Origin: Rhodobiaceae bacterium | GTDB taxonomy: Bacteria; Pseudomonadota; Alphaproteobacteria; RS24 | Reading direction: 5' to 3' | NCBI GenBank assembly: GCA_024645085.1 | Contig: JAHEGN010000026.1 | Coordinates: 1 to 32,113 of the forward strand | Length of the DNA stretch: 32,113 nucleotides | In this document: piece after piece, positions 1 through 6,221 of the stretch | Layout of the letters: each line of letters begins with the position of its first letter | How positions within the stretch are numbered: position 1 is the first letter of the stretch | Notes under the pieces: model-generated | The model's input: only the letters and a program-made list of their open reading frames with translations | Told to the model about the DNA's origin: nothing | Databases searched by the model: none | Program-made: the position numbers and the translations under genes

Positions 1-6
1 GCCGAC

Positions 7-34
7 TTGCGATGTTTTGCAAGCAGCTTATATA
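7..34 (+). promoter_or_regulatory. Candidate sigma-70-type promoter for mrp
   Basis: TTGCGA (7-12) and TATATA (29-34) are separated by 16 bases, ahead of the mrp start at 129. The leader after it holds two small inverted repeats: CCCAC/GTGGG at 48-62 and TCCCA/TGGGA near 89-103. Match is by eye only and promoter-like AT-rich words are common, so this is weak. Confidence 0.27.
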
Positions 35-128
35 TGCAACACTCTCTCCCACCCAATGTGGGTTGTCCGAGCCTGTGTTTCAAGTGATTCCCACGAATTG
101 GGACGTTTATTTAAGGAATTTTTCGCCA

Positions 129-1220
129 ATGTTAGAAGAAGACGACATTCGACACGCCCTCAGCCAGATTCACGGTGCAAATGAAGCGCAAGATATTGTC
201 GCCGCCGGACGCGTGCAAGGGGTGGTGATTAAGTCAGGAAACGTCGGCTTTTCGCTGGAAGTTGGCGGGCTGGCGACAGAAACTCTGGAAGCGTTGAAGC
301 AACAGGCGGAAGGTGCGGTCGGCGCCATTAAGGGGGTTTTGTCAGTGACCTGCGTCATGACCGCCCACAAGGCCGCCCCAGCAGTTGAGGCTCAAGCATC
401 TACCGACAAACCGGCCCGCGAACCCAATCGCGAAGTGCCAGAAGTGTTTGACCGTATTGGCGCAGTGATTGCTGTTGCTTCCGGCAAAGGCGGCGTTGGC
501 AAATCGACCATTGCCGTCAATTTGGCGCTTGCTTTGCAACAGGCTGGCAAACGCGTGGGCCTGTTGGACGCAGATATTTACGGCCCGTCGGCGCCGCAAT
601 TGCTGAACATCACCGAACGCCCTGACGTCACCGATGAGAAAAAACTAATCCCGATTGACCGCCACGGCGTCGCCACCATGTCGATTGGCTATATGGTGCC
701 TCCCGAACAAGCGATGATTTGGCGCGGCCCGATGGTGCAAGGCGCGCTGATACAAATGTTAAATGATGTTGAGTGGCCGGAGCTAGATATTTTGGTATTG
801 GACATGCCGCCCGGCACGGGCGACATTCAATTGACCATGGCGCAGCGTATTCCGGTTGCCGGTGCGTTGATTATTTCAACCCCCAGCAGCCTAGCTTTGG
901 CCGACGTCAAACGCGCCATTGGCATGTTTGAAAAGGTAAATATTCCGGTGCTCGGCATGGTCGAAAACATGGCCTACATGCAAGCCCCTGATGGCAGCAA
1001 ATTATTCCCATTTGGTGAAGCCGGTGGCGAAACAATGACGGCGCAAACGGGCTTGCCGTGTTTGGCCAGTCTGGCGCTTGACCCAGCCATACAAGCGGCC
1101 AGCGAATCTGGCATGCCAGCGGCCGTCGCCGACATGGCCGGCTATAGTGGCCATGCCTTCGCCGCCCTTGCCGATGCGGTGTTGACGCAATTAACCTCAA
1201 AAGGAAGCCAAAATGACTGA
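129..1220 (+). CDS. mrp: Mrp/ApbC-family P-loop ATPase, iron-sulfur cluster carrier
   Basis: Cytosolic ATPase of the Mrp/NBP35 family, whose members carry and hand over Fe-S clusters to target apoproteins. Residues about 1-80 form the MIP18/DUF59-like N-terminal domain. The deviant Walker A GKGGVGKST is at about 119-127, followed by DADIYGPS near 147-154 and the switch-like DMPPGTGD. I chose the ATG at 129 (363 aa): AAGGA lies 11 bases upstream and the protein then begins where the family begins. An in-frame ATG at 12 would add 39 unrelated residues. Odd point: after the conserved VLGMVENMAY the usual CXXC is replaced by MQAPDGSK, and only two scattered cysteines remain in the protein. The stop overlaps the next gene by 8 bases, so the two are probably cotranslated. 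The family call is firm; cluster binding by the usual motif is not supported. Confidence 0.93.
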   Translation: MLEEDDIRHALSQIHGANEAQDIVAAGRVQGVVIKSGNVGFSLEVGGLATETLEALKQQAEGAVGAIKGVLSVTCVMTAHKAAPAVEAQASTDKPAREPNREVPEVFDRIGAVIAVASGKGGVGKSTIAVNLALALQQAGKRVGLLDADIYGPSAPQLLNITERPDVTDEKKLIPIDRHGVATMSIGYMVPPEQAMIWRGPMVQGALIQMLNDVEWPELDILVLDMPPGTGDIQLTMAQRIPVAGALIISTPSSLALADVKRAIGMFEKVNIPVLGMVENMAYMQAPDGSKLFPFGEAGGETMTAQTGLPCLASLALDPAIQAASESGMPAAVADMAGYSGHAFAALADAVLTQLTSKGSQND

Positions 1221-1413
1221 TAGCCAAGCAAAAGCCTATAAGTTTTTGACCGGCACAGATGATGCTGTTTTCTGTCAGCGCGTGTCTGACGCTTTGCGCG
1301 ATGGGTATGTGCTATATGGCCCACCGATTATGCAGGTCGACGCGCATGGCGCGCGGCATTGTGGACAAGCCGTGGTGCTGGCAGAAATGGCCGCTATTTA
1401 TTCAAAAAATTAA
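1213..1413 (+). CDS. Small DUF1737-type protein
   Basis: A 66-residue protein of unknown function. The N-terminal half, with YKFLTGTDDAVFCQRVSDAL followed by DGYVLYG, and the later GQAVV match my memory of the DUF1737 family, small proteins of about 60 residues found mainly in proteobacteria. No signal peptide or membrane segment is visible. The ATG overlaps the mrp stop by 8 bases and AAGGAAG at 1201-1207 gives a good ribosome binding site, so it is very likely real and coupled to mrp. Its last 20 bases overlap the 3' end of the convergent SMP-30 gene. The neighbourhood suggests no clear function beyond co-expression with mrp. Confidence 0.8.
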   Translation: MTDSQAKAYKFLTGTDDAVFCQRVSDALRDGYVLYGPPIMQVDAHGARHCGQAVVLAEMAAIYSKN

Positions 1414-2302
1414 GCGCCAATCCAGCTGTATCCCACGGCGTGGAAACCAGACGACCGGTTGACGACAAGGTCATATAGGCGGTTTTCAAATCATCGCCGC
1501 CAAAACAAATATTTGTCGTCATTGGGTCATCGGTAGCGACGTGGCGGATACTGCCATCATCGGGATTTATGCGGCTGATACCGCCATTAACAATCGTTGC
1601 CACACAAACTGTGCCATCGGCTTCCACGGCCATACTGTCAAAAAAACTCAGGCCGGCCGGTGAGGCAATAAAGGTTTTTGAACTGGTGGCCGCTGGCGGT
1701 GCCAATTTGCCGGGGCTGGCAATGTCAAAGCCCCAAAGCCGCGCGCCTTGGGTCTCGGCCACATAAAGCCGCGTTTCGTCAGGGCTTAAAGACACGCCAT
1801 TTGGGGTTTCAATGGGAAACAGCATTTGCTCAATATGATTGCCATCTATCGTGGCGTAATAAACCGCGCCTCGGTCTTTCAAGCGTCCGGTTGATTTGCC
1901 CAAATCAGTGAACCAAAACCCGCCCTGTGCATCAAACACAATGTCATTCGGGCCTTGCAGTGGCACGCCATCGCAGGCCGTGTAAAGCACCTCAAAAGCG
2001 CCGGTGCTCAAATCGACACGCTCAATGCGGCCGCCGGAATAATTGTCGGGCGCGTCACCGGGGAAAATCCGCCCGCCTGATCTGTGCCAATCAAAGCCAC
2101 CATTATTGCAAACATAAACCGCACCATCAGGGCCGATAGCGGCGCCATTTGGGCCACCGCCCAAATTTGCAATCACCTCAACCCGCCCGCCTGGCAGCAC
2201 ACGGCTCAATGTGCCACGCGCAATTTCCACCAAAATTACCGAGCCATCATCCATGGCAATTGGGCCTTCGGGGAATTGTAAATCAGTGGCAATGGTTTGC
2301 AC
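1394..2302 (-). CDS. SMP-30/gluconolactonase family protein
   Basis: A 302-residue six-bladed beta-propeller of the SMP-30/gluconolaconase/LRE-like family. Members bind a divalent metal and hydrolyse sugar lactones or related esters. The four expected metal-site residues appear to be present: E12 in FPEGP, N119 in GPNDIVFD, N168 in TPNGVSLS and D222 in FFDSMAVEADG. No signal peptide is seen, so it is probably cytosolic. The start is a GTG at 2302, supported by AAGGAG seven bases upstream (2310-2315); that ribosome binding site overlaps the folA stop codon. It is thus the third gene of a thyA-folA-SMP-30 unit. The real substrate cannot be read from the sequence: gluconolactone is only the founding activity. 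Its 3' end overlaps the DUF1737 gene on the other strand. Confidence 0.88.
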   Translation of the reverse strand: MQTIATDLQFPEGPIAMDDGSVILVEIARGTLSRVLPGGRVEVIANLGGGPNGAAIGPDGAVYVCNNGGFDWHRSGGRIFPGDAPDNYSGGRIERVDLSTGAFEVLYTACDGVPLQGPNDIVFDAQGGFWFTDLGKSTGRLKDRGAVYYATIDGNHIEQMLFPIETPNGVSLSPDETRLYVAETQGARLWGFDIASPGKLAPPAATSSKTFIASPAGLSFFDSMAVEADGTVCVATIVNGGISRINPDDGSIRHVATDDPMTTNICFGGDDLKTAYMTLSSTGRLVSTPWDTAGLALNFLNK

Positions 2303-2313
2303 GGGGCTGCTCC

Positions 2314-2796
2314 TTAAACTCTGACCAAGGTCACGAAACTATAGGCGGCGCTATTGTTTTCGTCAGCGGCAAAAGATTGACGCGCGGTTTCGCGCCAAGC
2401 ATCGGCATTTTGCAACGCAAAAAACGTGTCGCCCTCCGGCGCCGCATGCACTTGCGTGAGATGAATAAGCTCAGCCTGCGCCTCAAAGGCTTTGTAGATT
2501 TGCCCACCGCCGATAATCATCACCCGATCACTGTCAGCCAAGGCCAAAGCCGCTTGCGGCGTTTTGGCCTGCACCACGCCCTCGGGCAAATTGAGGTCTT
2601 GGCTGCTGATAACGATATTTAATCGGCCGGGCAACGCCCGCCCCAGCGACATCCAAGTTAGACGTCCCATGATAATCGGCAGGCCCATGGTGATTTGTTT
2701 GAAATGTTTCAAATCGGCCGGCAGGCGCCACGGCATATCGCCCTGATGGCCAATAACACCATTTTCTGCCACAGCGACAATCATTTCAATGCGCAT
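2314..2796 (-). CDS. folA: Dihydrofolate reductase
   Basis: Reduces dihydrofolate to tetrahydrofolate with NADPH, recycling the dihydrofolate made by thymidylate synthase. The 160 residues are typical for chromosomal DHFR. Family landmarks in order are IVAVAENGVIG at the N-terminus, MPWRLPADLKHFK with the acidic active-site residue (D28), PIIMGRLTWMSLG, and the NADPH-binding VMIIGGGQIYKAF. The ATG is three bases past the thyA stop and no strong Shine-Dalgarno is seen, so translation is probably coupled to thyA. The downstream lactonase gene follows after 11 bases. The thyA-folA pairing is a common bacterial arrangement and matches the linked chemistry. Confidence 0.97.
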   Translation of the reverse strand: MRIEMIVAVAENGVIGHQGDMPWRLPADLKHFKQITMGLPIIMGRLTWMSLGRALPGRLNIVISSQDLNLPEGVVQAKTPQAALALADSDRVMIIGGGQIYKAFEAQAELIHLTQVHAAPEGDTFFALQNADAWRETARQSFAADENNSAAYSFVTLVRV

Positions 2797-2799
2797 CGG

Positions 2800-3594
2800 C
2801 TAGACCGCTATCGGCGCAGCAATGTGGGCTTGTGCTTGATAGTCCAGCAATTCGAAATCATCAAAGGTGAAGGCAAAAATATCTTTCACCTCAGGGTTGA
2901 TTTTCAGGCTCGGCAGCGCCCCCGGGCGACGTTGCAATTGCAGGCGCGCTTGATCAATATGGTTGAGATATAAATGCGCATCGCCCAGCGTGTGAACGAA
3001 ATCACCGAGTTTCAAATCGCAGACTTGCGCCAACATTTGCGTCAGCAGCGCGTAAGAGGCAATGTTAAACGGCACGCCGAGGAAAATATCAGCCGAGCGC
3101 TGATAGAGCTGACAAGATAATTTGCCATTGGCGACATAAAACTGAAACAGACAATGGCACGGCGGCAAGGCCATATCGTCAACATCTGACGGGTTCCATG
3201 CGGTGACAATGTGACGGCGTGAATCTGGATTGCTTTTCAATTGCCCAATTAATTGCGTAATCTGGTCAATATGCTGGCCGCTTGGGGTTTGCCAACTGCG
3301 CCACTGGCGGCCATAAACTGGCCCCAAATCGCCATTTTCATCGGCCCAATCATCCCAAATCGACACGCCATTTTCTTTCAAATAACGAATGTTCGTGTCG
3401 CCGGAAAGAAACCATAAAAGCTCATGAATAATGGATTTCAAATGTAGCTTTTTCGTGGTCAGAGCCGGAAAGCCTCGGCTCAGGTCAAAACGCATTTGAT
3501 GGCCAAACACTGAAAGCGTGCCAGTGCCGGTTCTATCTTCACGCTTTACGCCCTTGTAAAGCACACGATCAAGGAGTTCGAGATACTGTTGCAT
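2800..3594 (-). CDS. thyA: Thymidylate synthase (ThyA type)
   Basis: Makes dTMP from dUMP with methylene-tetrahydrofolate, releasing dihydrofolate for FolA. The 264 residues equal the length of the E. coli enzyme. Landmarks are [14 protein letters not shown] near 18-31, the [10 protein letters not shown] region, YGRQWRSW, and the catalytic cysteine C146 in [12 protein letters not shown]. The dUMP-binding stretch is [20 protein letters not shown], and [12 protein letters not shown] lies near the C-terminus. It is first in the thyA-folA-lactonase unit. Upstream, the divergent ssrA gene starts about 90 bases away, so the short region between them must hold promoters for both. Nothing unusual is seen. 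Confidence 0.98.
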   Translation of the reverse strand: MQQYLELLDRVLYKGVKREDRTGTGTLSVFGHQMRFDLSRGFPALTTKKLHLKSIIHELLWFLSGDTNIRYLKENGVSIWDDWADENGDLGPVYGRQWRSWQTPSGQHIDQITQLIGQLKSNPDSRRHIVTAWNPSDVDDMALPPCHCLFQFYVANGKLSCQLYQRSADIFLGVPFNIASYALLTQMLAQVCDLKLGDFVHTLGDAHLYLNHIDQARLQLQRRPGALPSLKINPEVKDIFAFTFDDFELLDYQAQAHIAAPIAV

Positions 3595-3648
3595 GGACGC
3601 ATTGTCACCGATTCTTTAATCACTCTGCAATCGGTTTTCACTTCGACC

Positions 3649-3677
3649 TGTTATTTTGCTGTGAAGAATGTTATAAC
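3649..3677 (+). promoter_or_regulatory. Candidate promoter for ssrA
   Basis: TATAAC at 3672-3677 is a good -10 element, and transcription would start near 3684, exactly at the first hairpin (GTCGG/CCGAC, 3684-3697) of the tmRNA precursor. The -35 region is poor: TGTTAT at 3649-3654 with 17-base spacing is the best I can find. Confidence 0.38.
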
Positions 3678-3683
3678 TTATCT

Positions 3684-3986
3684 GTCGGTTTACCGACTAT
3701 GGCGATACACGGACTTCGTAATAAACCATTCGGACCCGGGGGCAGTACCCGGCGCCTCCACCATTTTCTGCCAGTTTATGGGGGCGAACCAGGATCGACG
3801 AGGGCGTAAAGGATGTATCCGTCGCTCGGCATGGTACCATCGTTATCGGGCCATTATGATAGTTGCAAATGACAACTACGCGGAAGTAGCAGTCGCTGCA
3901 TAGCAGCGCCTAAACTTCACTTAAAGTCCATCTCCGTCGCAGGAGCATGGCGGGGTTCGGAAGGCACCTGGCAACAGAAGCCTTCC
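3684..3986 (+). ncRNA. ssrA: tmRNA, circularly permuted two-piece (alphaproteobacterial) form
   Basis: Rescues stalled ribosomes and adds a degradation tag. The gene is permuted: the acceptor piece comes first and ends in CCA at 3761-3763; a 16-base spacer (3764-3779) follows; then the coding piece starts at 3780. Direct evidence: GGGGGCG at 3780-3786 pairs with CGCCTCC at 3753-3759 as a 7-bp acceptor stem including one G-U. A T-arm CCGGG/CCCGG (3736-3740, 3748-3752) with a 7-base loop directly precedes that strand. The tag frame at 3865-3903 reads ANDNYAEVAVAA then TAG, close to known alphaproteobacterial tags. GGATCGACG at 3792-3800 corresponds to the D-loop region of other tmRNAs. The 5' end (3684) and 3' end are estimates: they rest on the first hairpin after a -10 box and on the final hairpin. 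I have not folded the pseudoknots. Confidence 0.94.
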
Positions 3987-3994
3987 ACTTTTTT
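3959..3994 (+). terminator. Hairpin with T-tract at the end of ssrA
   Basis: GGAAGGC (3959-3965) pairs with GCCTTCC (3980-3986), and six T's follow at 3989-3994. The hairpin probably doubles as the 3' stem of the tmRNA coding piece, with the T-tract acting as an intrinsic terminator before sspB at 4018. Confidence 0.72.
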
Positions 3995-4017
3995 GAGGGC
4001 CAAGGAAAAAAGCAACA

Positions 4018-4521
4018 ATGTCGGAAGATAAAATAGATTATGCAAGTCGAGCGCAAAAAGCGCTGTTGGGCGTGGTGCGCGAGGTGATTGCCGAAGCCGC
4101 CGAAAAAGGCTTGATTGGCCAGCATCATTTTTACATCACCTATCGCACACAAGACCAAGGCGTGGTGATGTCCGACAAATTACGCGCCGCCCACCCCGTT
4201 GAAATCACCATTGTTTTGCAAAATCAATTCGAAGACTTAACGGTCGAGGAAGAGCATTTCTCAGTGCGGTTGAGCTTCAATCAGCAGCCAGAAACGCTGA
4301 TTGTGCCCTTCGCGGCCATTAGTAAATTTTACGACCCCTCGGTCGCCTTTGGCCTGATGTTTGAAGATGAAGAATTTGATGATGTCGATGACTTAGACGA
4401 TACCATATTTGATGATGATAATGAAGATAGCGTGTTTGTAAGCCAGGCCCGCAGCGACCAAGAAACCGACGAAAAGCCAGCCGGTGAAGTGATTAGCCTC
4501 GACAGTTTCCGCGACAAGTAA
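4018..4521 (+). CDS. sspB: SspB-type adaptor for ClpXP (alphaproteobacterial SspB)
   Basis: Adaptor that binds ssrA-tagged proteins and tethers them to ClpXP for degradation. The 167 residues are in order: an N-terminal helix (about 5-30); a beta-rich substrate-binding domain with GQHHFYITYRT, VVMSDKLRAAHPVEITIVLQ, FSVRLSFNQQPETLIVPF and the conserved FYDPSVAFGLMF (to about 115); a highly acidic linker (about 116-137); and a C-terminal GEVISLDSFRDK that looks like the ClpX-binding tail. The ATG at 4018 has AAGGA about 11 bases upstream. It lies directly downstream of ssrA, the gene for the RNA that makes its substrate tag, and upstream of fumC. Family assignment is from remembered motifs; it is more like the alpha type than the E. 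coli type. Confidence 0.93.
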   Translation: MSEDKIDYASRAQKALLGVVREVIAEAAEKGLIGQHHFYITYRTQDQGVVMSDKLRAAHPVEITIVLQNQFEDLTVEEEHFSVRLSFNQQPETLIVPFAAISKFYDPSVAFGLMFEDEEFDDVDDLDDTIFDDDNEDSVFVSQARSDQETDEKPAGEVISLDSFRDK

Positions 4522-4542
4522 CAGCTAAATGAGCGGCCCATA

Positions 4543-4571
4543 TTGGCGATAGCGTCGAGCTATGCTATTCC
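4543..4571 (+). promoter_or_regulatory. Candidate promoter for fumC
   Basis: TTGGCG (4543-4548), a 17-base spacer, then TATTCC (4566-4571) preceded by TGC, an extended -10 shape. It sits in the 83-base gap between sspB and fumC. Each box matches consensus only partly, so fumC may equally be read through from sspB. Confidence 0.3.
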
Positions 4572-4604
4572 CCTTGCAGATTAATCTATGAGCGGAGATG
4601 GCCG

Positions 4605-5996
4605 ATGGCTGATACACGTATTGAAACCGATAGTTTTGGCCCCTTAGATGTGCAGGCCGATCGATATTGGGGCGCGCAAACGCAGCGCTCTCTCGGCAAT
4701 TTCAAAATCGGTGGTGAAACCATGCCGCTGCCTCTCGTGCGGGCGTTGGGCATTGTGAAAATGGCGGCGGCCAAAGCCAATATGAAATTAGACAATCTGC
4801 AAAGCGACATTGGCGCGGCGATTGTGCAAGCGGCAACTGAAGTGGCGGAAGGTAAACTAAACGACCATTTTCCTTTGGTCGTCTGGCAAACCGGTTCTGG
4901 CACGCAATCAAATATGAACGCCAATGAAGTCATCTCCAATCGGGCGATTGAGCTTATGGGCGGTGAAATGGGGTCAAAAACACCTGTCCACCCAAATGAC
5001 CATTGCAATTGCAGTCAATCATCCAATGACACATTCCCCACCGCCATGCATATTGGCGCTGCCGAAGAAGCCGCCAACCGCCTGATACCGGCGCTACAGC
5101 ATTTGCACGCCGCCTTGCAAAGCAAGTCCGAGCAATGGGCTGATGTGGTGAAAATTGGCCGTACGCATTTGCAAGACGCCACGCCGCTGACATTAGGACA
5201 GGAATTTTCCGGCTATGCCACACAATTGAAATACGCCATTGAGCGCGTCAAAACCTCACTGCCTCGGCTTTTGGCACTGGCCCAAGGCGGCACAGCTGTT
5301 GGCACTGGGCTTAATGCCAAGCCCGGTTTCGCGGAAGCCTTTGCCGCCGAAGTTGCGTCTTTCACCGGCCTTGACTTTGTCACCGCTGAAAATAAATTTG
5401 AAGCGCTGGCGGCGCATGACGCTTTTGTTGAAATGTCAGGCATGTTGAACACAATTGCCGCTTCATTGAATAAAATTGCCAATGATATTCGCTTGCTTGG
5501 CTCTGGCCCGCGTTCCGGCTTGGGCGAATTGAGCCTGCCAGAAAATGAGCCCGGCTCATCAATCATGCCGGGCAAAGTCAACCCAACGCAATGCGAAGCC
5601 ATGACTATGGTCTGCGCCCAAGTGATGGGCAATCACACAACCATCACCATTGCCGGCACTCAGGGGCATATGGAGTTAAATGTGTTCAAACCAGTGATGG
5701 CGTATAATCTAATCCAGTCGATGCGCTTGCTCGGCGATGCGGCGGTGAGCTTCACCGATAATTGCGTTGTCGGCATTCAGGCCAATGAGGCTAATATTCG
5801 CAATTTGATGGAGCGCTCGCTGATGTTGGTGACGGCTTTGGCCCCGAAAATTGGCTATGACAATGCCACCACAGTGGCCAAGACAGCGCATAAAAATGGC
5901 ACCACTTTGCGCGAAGAAGCTGTCGGCGGTGGGTTTGTGACGGAAGAAGAATTTGACGCCATTGTGCGCCCTGAAGATATGATTGCGCCGAAATAA
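4605..5996 (+). CDS. fumC: Fumarate hydratase, class II
   Basis: Iron-independent fumarase of the TCA cycle; interconverts fumarate and L-malate as a cytosolic homotetramer. At 463 residues it is full length. Landmarks in order are the N-terminal [21 protein letters not shown], the substrate-binding [14 protein letters not shown] (97-109), [19 protein letters not shown] (128-146), [18 protein letters not shown] with the catalytic H188, and the superfamily signature [11 protein letters not shown] (317-327) with S318. These separate it from argininosuccinate lyase and aspartase, although aspartases are close relatives. The ATG has GGAG seven bases upstream (4594-4597). The small ribbon-helix-helix gene follows after six bases and is probably cotranscribed. 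Confidence 0.97.
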   Translation: MADTRIETDSFGPLDVQADRYWGAQTQRSLGNFKIGGETMPLPLVRALGIVKMAAAKANMKLDNLQSDIGAAIVQAATEVAEGKLNDHFPLVVWQTGSGTQSNMNANEVISNRAIELMGGEMGSKTPVHPNDHCNCSQSSNDTFPTAMHIGAAEEAANRLIPALQHLHAALQSKSEQWADVVKIGRTHLQDATPLTLGQEFSGYATQLKYAIERVKTSLPRLLALAQGGTAVGTGLNAKPGFAEAFAAEVASFTGLDFVTAENKFEALAAHDAFVEMSGMLNTIAASLNKIANDIRLLGSGPRSGLGELSLPENEPGSSIMPGKVNPTQCEAMTMVCAQVMGNHTTITIAGTQGHMELNVFKPVMAYNLIQSMRLLGDAAVSFTDNCVVGIQANEANIRNLMERSLMLVTALAPKIGYDNATTVAKTAHKNGTTLREEAVGGGFVTEEEFDAIVRPEDMIAPK

Positions 5997-6002
5997 CCGG
6001 CA

Positions 6003-6221
6003 ATGGAAAAACCTCAGAAACGCTCGATTGTCATTGCTGGTCACGCAACCAGCCTGTCTTTAGAGCCGATCTTTTGGCAAACATTGCGAAAAATGGCGGA
6101 AGAAAAATCTGTTTCATTGCCGGTATTGATCGCCGAAATTGACGCCAGCCAGCGTCCGGCCAGCCTGTCCAGCGCTTTGCGCGTGGCGGCGCATCAATGG
6201 CTGCTTAATTCGTCAAACTAG
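6003..6221 (+). CDS. Small ribbon-helix-helix (RHH_4-type) protein
   Basis: A 72-residue protein fitting the RHH_4-like family: KRSIVIAGHATSLSLEPIFW is the N-terminal strand region, followed by helix WQTLRKMAEEKSVSLPVLIAEID and the conserved tail of the type ASLSSALRVAAHQWL. Such proteins may bind DNA as dimers, like Arc or MetJ, but I know of no characterised target. It starts six bases after the fumC stop with no strong Shine-Dalgarno, suggesting coupling to fumC. Its last 17 bases overlap the 3' end of the convergent AsmA-family gene. I recall this type of gene next to fumC and sspB in other alphaproteobacteria, but could not check that here. Confidence 0.85.
   Translation: MEKPQKRSIVIAGHATSLSLEPIFWQTLRKMAEEKSVSLPVLIAEIDASQRPASLSSALRVAAHQWLLNSSN

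Noticed and set aside
12-128. An upstream ATG at 12 for mrp
   Set aside because: The 39 added residues do not look like the family, whereas ATG 129 has a ribosome binding site and the expected N-terminus.
3589-3903. A 104-codon open frame across the thyA-sspB gap
   Set aside because: Its end is the tmRNA tag frame and the rest is the structured tmRNA gene; there is no ribosome binding site or protein-like sequence.
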